Below are positions 52,159-60,507 of a stretch of 64,000 nt of DNA, one piece after another. How positions within the stretch are numbered: position 1 is the stretch's first letter; the number at the start of each line of letters is the position of its first letter. Under the pieces are notes generated by a model that was given only the letters and a program-made list of their open reading frames with translations, was not told the DNA's origin and searched no databases. Source of the DNA: SMWN01 sp965221455 (lineage in GTDB: Bacteria; Pseudomonadota; Gammaproteobacteria; Eutrophobiales; Eutrophobiaceae). The stretch spans positions 124,001-188,000 of the forward strand of contig OZ244890.1 of the NCBI GenBank assembly GCA_965221455.1, in the 5' to 3' direction. A program made the translations under genes and the position numbers.

Positions 52159-53949
52159 ATGTCGGATCAGTACAAAATCATCAAACATGAGTACGACGTG
52201 GTAGTTGTCGGTGCAGGCGGTGCCGGTTTGCGTGCAACCTTCGGTATGGCCGCCAAAGGTCTGAAGACCGCCTGTCTGACGAAAGTCTTTCCAACACGAA
52301 GCCATACTGTCGCGGCACAAGGCGGCATGAGCGCCTCCCTTGGTAATATGGGTGAAGATAACTGGCGTTGGCATATGTATGATACTGTGAAAGGGTCGGA
52401 TTGGTTGGGAGATCAAGATGCCATTGAGTACATGTGTCGCGAGGCTGTGCCTGCAGTTATTGAGTTGGAACATCAAGGTGTCCCATTTTCCAGAACAGAG
52501 GAAGGTAAAATTTACCAGCGGCCTTTTGGCGGCATGACCACGAATTATGGGGAAGGCACCGCACAACGAACCTGTGCAGCTGCGGATAGAACCGGTCATG
52601 CGATTTTGCACACGCTGTATCAGCAATCTCTCAAGCATGAAGCTGAATTCTTTATTGAATATTTTGCACTGGATTTACTCATGGATGATGACGGTGTCTG
52701 TCGTGGTGTTTTATCCTGGGATTTATCTGAAGGTAGATTACATCTATTCCGCGCACACAGTGTTTGTTTGGCCACGGGGGGGTATGGTCGTTCTTATTTT
52801 TCATGTACCTCAGCACATACTTGCACCGGAGATGGTAACGCGATGGTACTTCGTGCCGGCCTGCCATTGCAGGATATGGAATTCATTCAATTCCATCCAA
52901 CAGGCATTTATGGATCAGGTTGTCTAATCACCGAAGGCTGTCGTGGTGAAGGCGGCTATCTAACCAACTCTAAAGGCGAGCGTTTTATGGAGCGTTATGC
53001 ACCTTCTGCCAAAGATCTTGCGTCACGCGACGTCGTCAGTCGCTCAATGACCATGGAAATTCGTGAAGGCAGGGGCGTTGGGCCGGAAAAAGATCATATC
53101 TTCTTGCATCTTGAACATTTAGGCCCGGAAGTCATTAACGAACGACTGCCAGGTATTGCCGAATCGGCTAAAATCTTTGCTGCAGTCGATGTTAGCAAGG
53201 AACCTATCCCTGTGATCCCGACAGTTCATTACAACATGGGCGGCATCCCCACGAATTATCAAGGACAAGTCGTAACTCAAAAAGATGGTGATCCTGATAC
53301 CGTTGTCAATGGTTTAATGGCGATTGGTGAATGCGCCTGTGTCTCCGTCCATGGTGCAAATCGCCTGGGTTCCAATTCATTGTTGGATCTCATCGTCTTC
53401 GGCCGCGCCGCCGCAATCTACGCAGCTGAAAATATTAAACCGGGCATGCCACATAAAGAATTATCAAAAGAAGCCACGGATAAACTGGTTGACAAATTTG
53501 ATAGAGCAAGAAATGCCAACGGTTCAAAACCCACTGCTGAAATCAGGCTTGAAATGCAACGCATTATGCAAAACAATGCCGCCGTATTCCGCACCGGAGA
53601 TGTTATGCAAGAAGGTATCAAACTGCTCTCTGAAACTACAAAATCTTTCGCTGATGTAAAGGTCTCAGATCGTTCTATGGTCTGGAACACCGACCTTGTA
53701 GAAACACTGGAATTGGAAAATCTCTTACAGTGTGCAGCCGTCAGTATTGTTAGTGCTGAAAATCGTAAAGAAAGTCGAGGCGGTCATGCTCGTGAAGACT
53801 TCCCGGATCGAGATGATGACAACTGGATGAAACATACACTGACATGGCTGGATAATGAATACAAAGTAGCATTCGATTACCGTCCAGTTCATATGTACAC
53901 CTTATCTGATGAGGTGGAAGTATTTCCACCGAAGAAACGTGTTTACTAG
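52159..53949 (+). CDS. sdhA: Succinate dehydrogenase flavoprotein subunit
   Basis: SdhA carries covalent FAD and oxidises succinate to fumarate. The 596-residue protein starts with a dinucleotide fold (YDVVVVGAGGAGLRATFGMA). The flavinylation motif is TRSHTVAAQGG with His49. The substrate-site regions ATGGYGRSYFSCTSAHTCTG, FIQFHPTGIYGSGCLITEGC and HYNMGGIPTNYQGQV are all present. C-terminal ENRKESRGGHAREDFPDRDD is diagnostic for SdhA/FrdA. The order sdhCDAB is standard. SdhE, whose homologue is encoded at the end of the operon, promotes attachment of the FAD. Confidence 0.98.
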   Translation: MSDQYKIIKHEYDVVVVGAGGAGLRATFGMAAKGLKTACLTKVFPTRSHTVAAQGGMSASLGNMGEDNWRWHMYDTVKGSDWLGDQDAIEYMCREAVPAVIELEHQGVPFSRTEEGKIYQRPFGGMTTNYGEGTAQRTCAAADRTGHAILHTLYQQSLKHEAEFFIEYFALDLLMDDDGVCRGVLSWDLSEGRLHLFRAHSVCLATGGYGRSYFSCTSAHTCTGDGNAMVLRAGLPLQDMEFIQFHPTGIYGSGCLITEGCRGEGGYLTNSKGERFMERYAPSAKDLASRDVVSRSMTMEIREGRGVGPEKDHIFLHLEHLGPEVINERLPGIAESAKIFAAVDVSKEPIPVIPTVHYNMGGIPTNYQGQVVTQKDGDPDTVVNGLMAIGECACVSVHGANRLGSNSLLDLIVFGRAAAIYAAENIKPGMPHKELSKEATDKLVDKFDRARNANGSKPTAEIRLEMQRIMQNNAAVFRTGDVMQEGIKLLSETTKSFADVKVSDRSMVWNTDLVETLELENLLQCAAVSIVSAENRKESRGGHAREDFPDRDDDNWMKHTLTWLDNEYKVAFDYRPVHMYTLSDEVEVFPPKKRVY

Positions 53950-53992
53950 TGGAAAAAAATCAAGCGTAACCTGAAACGAGAGACTGAATATT

Positions 53993-54775
53993 ATGGCCGA
54001 ATTTACATTGCCTAAAAATTCAAAAGTTGGCAAGGGGAAAACCGTATCTGCCGCCAATGGCGCGAAAGATGGAAAAACCTTCCATATCTATCGTTGGGAG
54101 CCTGATTCGGGCGAGAACCCCGGCATGGATACTTTTGCAATCGATCTGGATAAATGCGGACCGATGGTGCTCGATGCCCTCATCTACATCAAAAATGAAC
54201 TCGATACAACGCTGACATTTCGCCGTTCTTGCCGTGAAGGTATTTGCGGTTCATGTGCCATGAACATCGGCGGCACAAATACGCTGGCTTGTACCAAAGC
54301 CATTGAAGATTTTGATAGTGATATCGATATTTATCCGCTTCCTCACATGTCTGTGGTTAAAGATCTGGTATCGGACATGACGAACTTCTATGCTCAATAT
54401 TCTTCAATCAAGCCCTGGATGCAAACACAATCACCACCGCCACCTGATCGCGAACGCTTGCAGTCCAAAGAAGAACGCAAAGCACTGGATGGACTCTACG
54501 AGTGTATTCTCTGTGCCTGCTGCTCCACGAGTTGTCCCAGCTATTGGTGGAACAGTGACCGTTACCTGGGTCCAGCAACGCTATTACAGGCTTACCGCTG
54601 GATTGCAGACAGTCGAGATGAAAGTACCGGCGAGCGTCTTGATGAACTCGAAGATCCATTTAGATTATATCGTTGTCATACCATCATGAATTGTACTAAT
54701 ACTTGTCCAAAAGGTCTGAATCCAGCCAAAGCCATCGCAGAAATTAAAAAATTACTGGTTGAGCGTTCTGTGTAG
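53993..54775 (+). CDS. sdhB: Succinate dehydrogenase iron-sulfur subunit
   Basis: SdhB passes electrons from FAD to ubiquinone through three Fe-S clusters. The 260-residue protein has the [2Fe-2S] motif CREGICGSCAMNIGG, the [4Fe-4S] motif CILCACCSTSCPSYWW and the third set CHTIMNCTNTCPKGLNP. The N-terminus has a short extension (KNSKVGKGKTVSAANGAKDG) compared with E. coli SdhB (238 residues). The ATG at 53993 is the only plausible start. The next gene begins 22 bases downstream. Confidence 0.98.
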   Translation: MAEFTLPKNSKVGKGKTVSAANGAKDGKTFHIYRWEPDSGENPGMDTFAIDLDKCGPMVLDALIYIKNELDTTLTFRRSCREGICGSCAMNIGGTNTLACTKAIEDFDSDIDIYPLPHMSVVKDLVSDMTNFYAQYSSIKPWMQTQSPPPPDRERLQSKEERKALDGLYECILCACCSTSCPSYWWNSDRYLGPATLLQAYRWIADSRDESTGERLDELEDPFRLYRCHTIMNCTNTCPKGLNPAKAIAEIKKLLVERSV

Positions 54776-54796
54776 GCCGCTCATGAGTCAAAGTTT

Positions 54797-56110
54797 GTGA
54801 GTGAACGCCGCAAACTCATCTGGCGTTGCCGACGTGGCATGAGGGAAATGGATATCCTGTTACTCGAATATCTTCAGAATCACTACGATAATGCTTCGAC
54901 TGAAGAACAAAATGCCTTTGAAGAATTACTTGAGGAAACGGATCTCGATATACTCTCATGGGTCATGGCAAGAACGTCTCCCGATGAAAAGTACATGAAG
55001 CTCATTGCATTTATTCGTGAATCTGCAACAAAACCGGGAAATACCCCACATAATCAGGCAAGGAAATTAATCTTAATGTCTCCCATCTGGAAAGATTATT
55101 TAAGCTCCCGGGGTGCTGAGTTTAAAGATGACCGATTGCCTAATTTTACAAACAATAAAATTAATGACTCCACCACGGTGAGTGATATCGTCGCCGATCT
55201 CTCTCATCTAGCGATAATTGAGGTCTCAGGCGATGATGCAGAAAATTTTCTTCATGGTCAATTTACTATTGATGTTAAAGCGTTATCTAATATGCATTGC
55301 CAATTTTCAGCGTGGTGCAATCCAAAAGGTCAAGTCAAAACGACATTTCTAATCTATCGGAATGATAATAATTTCATCATCTTGTTACCAGCTGAGCTGA
55401 AGGATTCTTTCCTTAAACAATTACAAATGTTCGTACTGAGAGCTAATGTGAATCTTGCGGATAAAAGTGATGAACTGATAAGAATTGGCGTACAGACGAA
55501 AGATGAAATGATGCCTTTCAACCTGATTAATTCTGTGCCAAAACAAGCGGATGATCTTCACCAGGGTAAAATACTCATGCGTGAAAGCCTGCATTGTCTA
55601 CGCATTTTATCTGCTAAAGGCCTTTATCGCTTTATCATAACCGGAACTGTAGCCAGGCAAATGGATGTATGGAAAGAACTCGCGAAGCAATTTACGCCGG
55701 TCGGAACATCACTGTGGGAATTACTGGATGTACAGGCAGCCTGCCCATGGATTACAACAGAGACAACTCAAAAATTCTTACCACAAATGTTGAATCTGGA
55801 TTTAATCAATGGGTTGAATTATCAAAAAGGTTGCTACCCGGGACAAGAGATTATTACGCGCCTGCATTTTCGTGGTCAACTCAAACGTAGCTTATGCCTG
55901 GCAACAACCACCCTTGATTCACAAGCAATCAGCGGTGTTCAACTCTATGTCGAAAACAGTGAAAACTGTATTGGGACTGTCATCAATGCGCAAGCGGTAA
56001 ATGATAAATACTATCTGCTCGCCGTTATCGATATTGATGCAAGAGAAAAGAAAATATCGCTGGGCAATACTGACGGTTCATGCCTGCACTTACTCCAGCT
56101 ACCATATTAG
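54797..56110 (+). CDS. SdhE-YgfZ fusion: SDH flavinylation factor joined to folate-binding Fe-S repair protein
   Basis: This is one continuous frame of 437 codons. Residues 1-76 are SdhE (YgfY): MSERRKLIWRCRRGMREMDI contains the RGxxE motif needed for flavinylation of SdhA, followed by LLLEYL and FEELLEETDLDILSWVMART. Residues from about 94 on are YgfZ: MSPIWKDYLSSRGAEF, FLHGQFTIDVK, FSAWCNPKGQVKTTFLIYR, and the hallmark GLNYQKGCYPGQEIITRLHF with the KGCYxGQ cysteine. YgfZ helps maintain Fe-S enzymes with tetrahydrofolate. An internal ATG (55076, AGGAAA upstream) could also yield YgfZ alone. The first start is GTG 54797, 22 bases after sdhB. Normally the two are separate genes; fusion here ties both assembly steps to the sdh operon. 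Confidence 0.9.
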   Translation: MSERRKLIWRCRRGMREMDILLLEYLQNHYDNASTEEQNAFEELLEETDLDILSWVMARTSPDEKYMKLIAFIRESATKPGNTPHNQARKLILMSPIWKDYLSSRGAEFKDDRLPNFTNNKINDSTTVSDIVADLSHLAIIEVSGDDAENFLHGQFTIDVKALSNMHCQFSAWCNPKGQVKTTFLIYRNDNNFIILLPAELKDSFLKQLQMFVLRANVNLADKSDELIRIGVQTKDEMMPFNLINSVPKQADDLHQGKILMRESLHCLRILSAKGLYRFIITGTVARQMDVWKELAKQFTPVGTSLWELLDVQAACPWITTETTQKFLPQMLNLDLINGLNYQKGCYPGQEIITRLHFRGQLKRSLCLATTTLDSQAISGVQLYVENSENCIGTVINAQAVNDKYYLLAVIDIDAREKKISLGNTDGSCLHLLQLPY

Positions 56111-56269
56111 GAACAGCCTTACAAAATATTCAAATACCCGCTGAATGAGAATATTAGTCAACACTATCATTGGTTTTCACAAATAATTAAAATTTGGGAA
56201 TGTATTTCTTGATATTACGTTTCACACAAGCATATCGCTACCGAGATGCTCCATTCTTCGGTAGTAGGC

Positions 56270-56295
56270 ACCTTGCATCCCGGCAGGTTTTTTTT
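56270..56295 (+). terminator. Rho-independent terminator after the sdh operon
   Basis: ACCT(T)GC and GCAGGT form a stem with one bulged T around the loop ATCCCG (56270-56288), followed by eight T residues (56288-56295). Another perfect 7-bp stem (CTACCGA/TCGGTAG) lies at about 56239-56265 just before it. Together they should end sdh transcription and separate it from the TIR gene. Confidence 0.75.
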
Positions 56296-56362
56296 CTGAT
56301 TAGGACTCCATATTATCTTGCGTAGACAGTTATGGCACAAATAGTTAAGCAGGAATATAAAT

Positions 56363-57211
56363 ATGACAGTATCTAACGAAGCAAATAAAAAACAAATATT
56401 CATCAGCCATCACAATTCACAAAGTAAAAGTCTTGCTGACCTGAAAACGGAATTACAAGCAATAGGGTTTGATTGTTTTCTCGCCCATGAAGACATAGAC
56501 CATGGAGAAAATTTTGTTGAGGTAATAGAGAGTTGGCTAAGAGAATGCGATATATTTTTATACGTAGGCTGCCCAAAAGCACATGCAAGTGCGTTTTGCC
56601 AGCAAGAAATTGGTTTTGCCAAAGCACTTAATAAAGAGATAGTTTGCGTCATGATTGGCGACCAGCCTCCCAGTGGTTTTCTGGAAGGAATACAAGCCAT
56701 ACGGTGCAATAATTTGGAACAACTGCATGATACAATACTCCGTTATTTACCAGAAACGCCTCTTGTAAAACACTTTCGTGTATTAAACTGCAAAGGTTTT
56801 TCAAAAGAAAATAAACCTGATTATATTTATCTATCAAAGAACCTTTGGACTGACTCTGGCTTCTGTACAATCATAGATATTGAAATAAATGGCAAGAAGT
56901 TTCACACAAAAATTGCTTACAAAGGTCAGAGTACTGGTGCTGAGAACCATTCTTTACATCGGCTACCAACATCATTTCCAGCACTCGGCGCAGAGTATTT
57001 TTCAAGAATAAAGCATTATGACGCTACGCTATCACCCGAAGAAGAACAAAGTCTTCGTTATTTACTGAGAGATATCGAGACACTATCTCCTGATGAAAAA
57101 CGTGCTATTCAAAATGAACCTGTTTTAAAAAAATCCCTTTTTAGAGAGGATTCTAAAGGCTTTCAAGCATTCTCATCACATATTTCCGAATTTCCAGATA
57201 CTTGTGTCTAA
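56363..57211 (+). CDS. TIR-domain protein with unrecognised C-terminal domain
   Basis: Residues 9-130 are a TIR domain: KKQIFISHHNSQSKSLADLK, then the BB-loop-like FLAHEDIDHGENFVE, and SAFCQQEIGFAKALNKEIVC with Glu82 at the position of the catalytic glutamate of TIR NADases. The C-terminal 150 residues contain DYIYLSKNLWTDSGFCTIID and LPTSFPALGAEYFSRIKHYD, then SLRYLLRDIETLSPDEKRAI, which I do not assign to a family. There is no signal peptide or membrane helix. It stands alone between a strong terminator and dsbB. Prokaryotic TIR proteins often act in anti-phage defence by degrading NAD+; no cyclase, Argonaute, STAND or Thoeris partner gene is next to it. Confidence 0.85.
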   Translation: MTVSNEANKKQIFISHHNSQSKSLADLKTELQAIGFDCFLAHEDIDHGENFVEVIESWLRECDIFLYVGCPKAHASAFCQQEIGFAKALNKEIVCVMIGDQPPSGFLEGIQAIRCNNLEQLHDTILRYLPETPLVKHFRVLNCKGFSKENKPDYIYLSKNLWTDSGFCTIIDIEINGKKFHTKIAYKGQSTGAENHSLHRLPTSFPALGAEYFSRIKHYDATLSPEEEQSLRYLLRDIETLSPDEKRAIQNEPVLKKSLFREDSKGFQAFSSHISEFPDTCV

Positions 57212-57277
57212 TCTAAAACACGATAAACTCATTTTGATGTTTTGTAATTTACAAAAAATACAGGATTAAATATTAAT

Positions 57278-57766
57278 ATGCCTTCATCCCGGATATTTTT
57301 TTCGATCATTTTCCTTATCTGTACATCTCTACTGGGATTCGGTCTCTATCTGGAACATGGTGTCGGTCTTGAGCCTTGCCCATTATGTGTCTTTCAGCGC
57401 ATTGCCTATATCGTTATCGCTCTGATTGCCCTGATTGGTATAGTGCACGGTACACAAAAAATTTTTGAACGTATTTACACAGGTTCGATACTAGTAGTTT
57501 CTCTCTGTGGTGCCGGCATCGCGGGTCGGCAGGTGTGGCTACAACATCTTCCGGAGGACAAAATTCCAGAATGCGGCCCGGGCCTGGGATATATGCTTGA
57601 TGCTTTTCCGCTTGCAGAGACGTTAAGCATGGTACTCAGTGGTTCCGGGGAATGCGCGGAAGTACAGTGGACTTTTCTGGGTTTCAGTATTGCTGAATGG
57701 AGTGTTTTTTGTTTTATATGCCTGACGGTCGCATGTTTGGGAATGTTCACTCTGCAAAGAAAATGA
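57278..57766 (+). CDS. dsbB: Disulfide bond formation protein B
   Basis: DsbB reoxidises periplasmic DsbA and passes the electrons to quinone in the inner membrane. The 162-residue protein has four hydrophobic helices. The first periplasmic cysteine pair is in LEPCPLCVFQRIAYI. The second is represented by IPECGPGLGYML and SGECAEVQWTFLG. YIVIALIALIGIVHGT and EWSVFCFICLTVACLGMF are membrane segments. Start ATG 57278. It is convergent with ffh, and no dsbA is nearby. Confidence 0.94.
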   Translation: MPSSRIFFSIIFLICTSLLGFGLYLEHGVGLEPCPLCVFQRIAYIVIALIALIGIVHGTQKIFERIYTGSILVVSLCGAGIAGRQVWLQHLPEDKIPECGPGLGYMLDAFPLAETLSMVLSGSGECAEVQWTFLGFSIAEWSVFCFICLTVACLGMFTLQRK

Positions 57767-57844
57767 CTTGCATTAGTGCTTATGATTTCCTAATGACCAA
57801 CATTCCGTTATGAAAATAATTTTTTCAACAAGCCACAATTAAGA

Positions 57845-59218
57845 CTAGGTAAATCCTCCCGGCGGCACCCTGCCACCACCCATGCCACTGAAACCTCGCA
57901 TCATTTTCTTCATGCCGCCTTTGCCAGCCATTTTTTTCATCGTCTTTTGCATTTGTTTAAATTGTTTTAACAGGCGATTCACGTCTTGTATCTGTGTCCC
58001 TGAACCTGCCGAGATTCTTTTCTTGCGTGAGCCATTAATCACTGCAGGCATGCTGCGTTCATGTGGCGTCATGGAATTAATAATCGATTCAAACACGATG
58101 AACTGTTTATCACCCATCTGAGCATTCACATTGGCGGGCAACCCGCCCATTCCAGGCAACTTATCCATCAGAGCAGTTATGCCGCCCATGTCCCGCATCT
58201 GTTGTAATTGATCGCGAAAATCCTCAAGACTGAAGCCTTTACCTGTTTTTATTTTCTTCGCGAGTTGCTCAGATTTCTTTTGGTCGGCCTTTTCCTGAAC
58301 TTCTTCAATGAGACCCAGAATATCGCCCATGCCCAGAATACGAGATGCCATACGAGCGGGATGAAAAGCCGCAAATTCAGAAATCTTTTCACCGGTGCCA
58401 ATAAACTTGATGGGTTTGCCTGTGACATGTCGTACAGAAAGTGCTGCACCGCCCCTGGCATCACCATCGGTCTTGGTTAACACAACACCTGTCAACGGCA
58501 AAGATTCATCAAATTCCCTGGCTGCATTCACAGCATCCTGCCCCATCATACTATCAACAACGAACAATATATCCGAGGGTGTTAAAACGGTCTGCAGCTG
58601 TCTAATCTCTTCCATCATCCCGTTGTCGATGTGTAAACGTCCGGCAGTATCCACGATCAAACCGTCAAAATTTTGTTTGCGTGCGTAATCTAAAACTTGC
58701 CTGGCAATCTTCACCGGCTTTTGATTATTTTCTGTCGGATAGCATTCGACATTAATTTCATTGGCCAGAACTTGCAACTGCTCGATCGCCGCAGGTCGAT
58801 AAACGTCACAACTTACCACTAATATTTTCTTCTTTTCTTTTTCAGAAAGCAGCTTTGCCAGTTTACCGACGGTGGTTGTTTTACCCGCGCCTTGCAAACC
58901 AGCCAGCATAATGACGGCGGGGGGCTGAGTATTAAAATTTAGTGCCGTATTCTCTTCACCCATGAGTGCAACGAGTTCTTGTTCGACTATCCTTATTACC
59001 GCCTGTCCAGGGGTCAAACTGGTCATCACCTCTTGACCAACTGCACGTTCTCGTACTTGCTGAATGAAATCACGGACTACAGGTAGGGCGACATCCGCCT
59101 CAAGTAATGCCATACGCACTTCACGAATAGCATCTGCAATATTGTCTTCAGTCAGGCGACCCTGACCCTTAAGATTTTTTAAGGTTTTGGCAAAATGTTC
59201 AGAAAGTGCGTCAAACAC
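57845..59218 (-). CDS. ffh: Signal recognition particle GTPase
   Basis: Ffh binds 4.5S RNA and signal peptides of nascent membrane proteins. The 457-residue protein has the N domain (LRLT-type NLKGQGRLTEDNIADAIREV), the G domain with GLQGAGKTTTVGKLAKLL, DTAGRLHID, TKTDGDARGGAAL and GEKISEFAAFHPARMASRIL, and a methionine-rich M domain (FKQMQKTMKKMAGKGGMKKM). The C-terminus is glycine-rich. It is divergent from the ypjD-type gene, as in E. coli. The 389-base gap 59219-59607 between them holds no gene that I can support and no clear promoter. Confidence 0.97.
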   Translation of the reverse strand: MFDALSEHFAKTLKNLKGQGRLTEDNIADAIREVRMALLEADVALPVVRDFIQQVRERAVGQEVMTSLTPGQAVIRIVEQELVALMGEENTALNFNTQPPAVIMLAGLQGAGKTTTVGKLAKLLSEKEKKKILVVSCDVYRPAAIEQLQVLANEINVECYPTENNQKPVKIARQVLDYARKQNFDGLIVDTAGRLHIDNGMMEEIRQLQTVLTPSDILFVVDSMMGQDAVNAAREFDESLPLTGVVLTKTDGDARGGAALSVRHVTGKPIKFIGTGEKISEFAAFHPARMASRILGMGDILGLIEEVQEKADQKKSEQLAKKIKTGKGFSLEDFRDQLQQMRDMGGITALMDKLPGMGGLPANVNAQMGDKQFIVFESIINSMTPHERSMPAVINGSRKKRISAGSGTQIQDVNRLLKQFKQMQKTMKKMAGKGGMKKMMRGFSGMGGGRVPPGGFT

Positions 59219-59610
59219 AATACGTCTGGATCTCTGATTTAGGACTGAGCGAAATAGCTTTTGTATTCAAGATGTTCGTAATTAGATGTCCCTCGCAAAT
59301 CAGTGGATTGGGACAAAACACCAGCCGCACGTAACAACTGGCTGTTATGAAAGTTGACAACGCAGAATACGGGTATTTTGAGTGCAAGAGTCGAATTCAT
59401 TAATTAATCAGAGCTTCCTCAGCTGATTGTGAATATTACCCAGTTTACTTTTTCGGCATTCCCTGTAGCACAGCATGAGAGGTGGATCGTAGCAGAAATC
59501 AGGCTATTCTTCACCCTCCCATAATTATGGGCTTTAATAGTTCTTTTACACTTCAATGACATCTATAAATATGCAATCATGGACCGACTAGCCTTAAAAA
59601 TTACATATTG

Positions 59611-60420
59611 ATGAACACGGCGTTTGGCATTATTGCCATCATTTTCTATCTGCTGGCAGCGACTAGACTAGGCGTGCTGGCGCTTGCCAACGAAGACATA
59701 CCCCGAAACAACGCAAGAACCCAGGCATTCGTTGGCGGTGCTATTGCACTTGTTCTCAATGGTCTTGTATTAAGCAGCGTCATTCTTGTGAACGAAGGTT
59801 TAAATCTTGGATTTTCCAATGCCTGGGCACTCACTAGTTGGGTTGTCGCCCTGCTGGTTCTATTCATCGCGCTACGTAAACCTGTGGAAAATTTACTCAT
59901 TATTTTCTTTCCAATGACTGCATTGGGACTGATACTGATATATCTGTCACCTAGTCACCATATCGTTGCAGAAGCGACGCCCATAGGTCTGAAAGCTCAT
60001 ATTCTGCTGTCGATTATCGCCTATAGCTTACTCACCGTCGCAGCATTCCAGGCCGTGCTTCTGGCATTTCAGGAACACCAATTAAGAAACAAGCAGCCCA
60101 CGATGATTATGAATGTCCTGCCACCAATGCAAATCATGGAAGATTTACTGATTCAAATTATCGCCGTTGGTCTTTTTATACTTAGCCTGAGTTTAGCCAC
60201 AGGCTTTATGTTTGTGCATGATATTTTTATCCAACATATTTCCCATAAAACCGTCTTGTCGCTTCTCTCATGGTTAGTGTTTGCTATGCTTTTGGGGGGA
60301 CGCCGGTATCAAGGCTGGCGCGGACAAAAACTGATTCGTTGGACACTGGGCGGATTTTGCATGTTGGTACTGGCATTTTTCGGCTCAAAACTGGTATTAG
60401 AGTTGCTGGGACGTGTATAA
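59611..60420 (+). CDS. ypjD: Inner-membrane protein of the CcsA/cytochrome c assembly family (YpjD type)
   Basis: The product has about 269 residues and eight hydrophobic helices, for example FGIIAIIFYLLAATRLGVLA and AWALTSWVVALLVLFIALR. The region AHILLSIIAYSLLTVAAFQA and LHQISHKT-type HISHKTVLSLLSWLVFAMLL, with GRRYQGWRG, matches the CcsA/CcmC-like fold with conserved histidines. The position divergent from ffh and upstream of a CNNM/CorC-type gene is the E. coli ypjD-yfjD arrangement. The ATG at 59611 is preferred; the TTG just before it (59608) is also in frame. The E. coli protein has no established role in cytochrome c maturation. Confidence 0.88.
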   Translation: MNTAFGIIAIIFYLLAATRLGVLALANEDIPRNNARTQAFVGGAIALVLNGLVLSSVILVNEGLNLGFSNAWALTSWVVALLVLFIALRKPVENLLIIFFPMTALGLILIYLSPSHHIVAEATPIGLKAHILLSIIAYSLLTVAAFQAVLLAFQEHQLRNKQPTMIMNVLPPMQIMEDLLIQIIAVGLFILSLSLATGFMFVHDIFIQHISHKTVLSLLSWLVFAMLLGGRRYQGWRGQKLIRWTLGGFCMLVLAFFGSKLVLELLGRV

Positions 60421-60507
60421 AAGCATCTGTTTTTTCCATCATTCCCTTGACACATTCACCTACTCAGCCACAATAGATCATCTTTTTAGCTTGAGGTAAG
60501 TCGTTAC

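Noticed and set aside
56363..57211. Thoeris or CBASS system at the TIR gene
   Set aside because: Neither a ThsA-like NAD-binding effector nor a nucleotidyltransferase lies beside it; neighbours are the sdh operon and dsbB.
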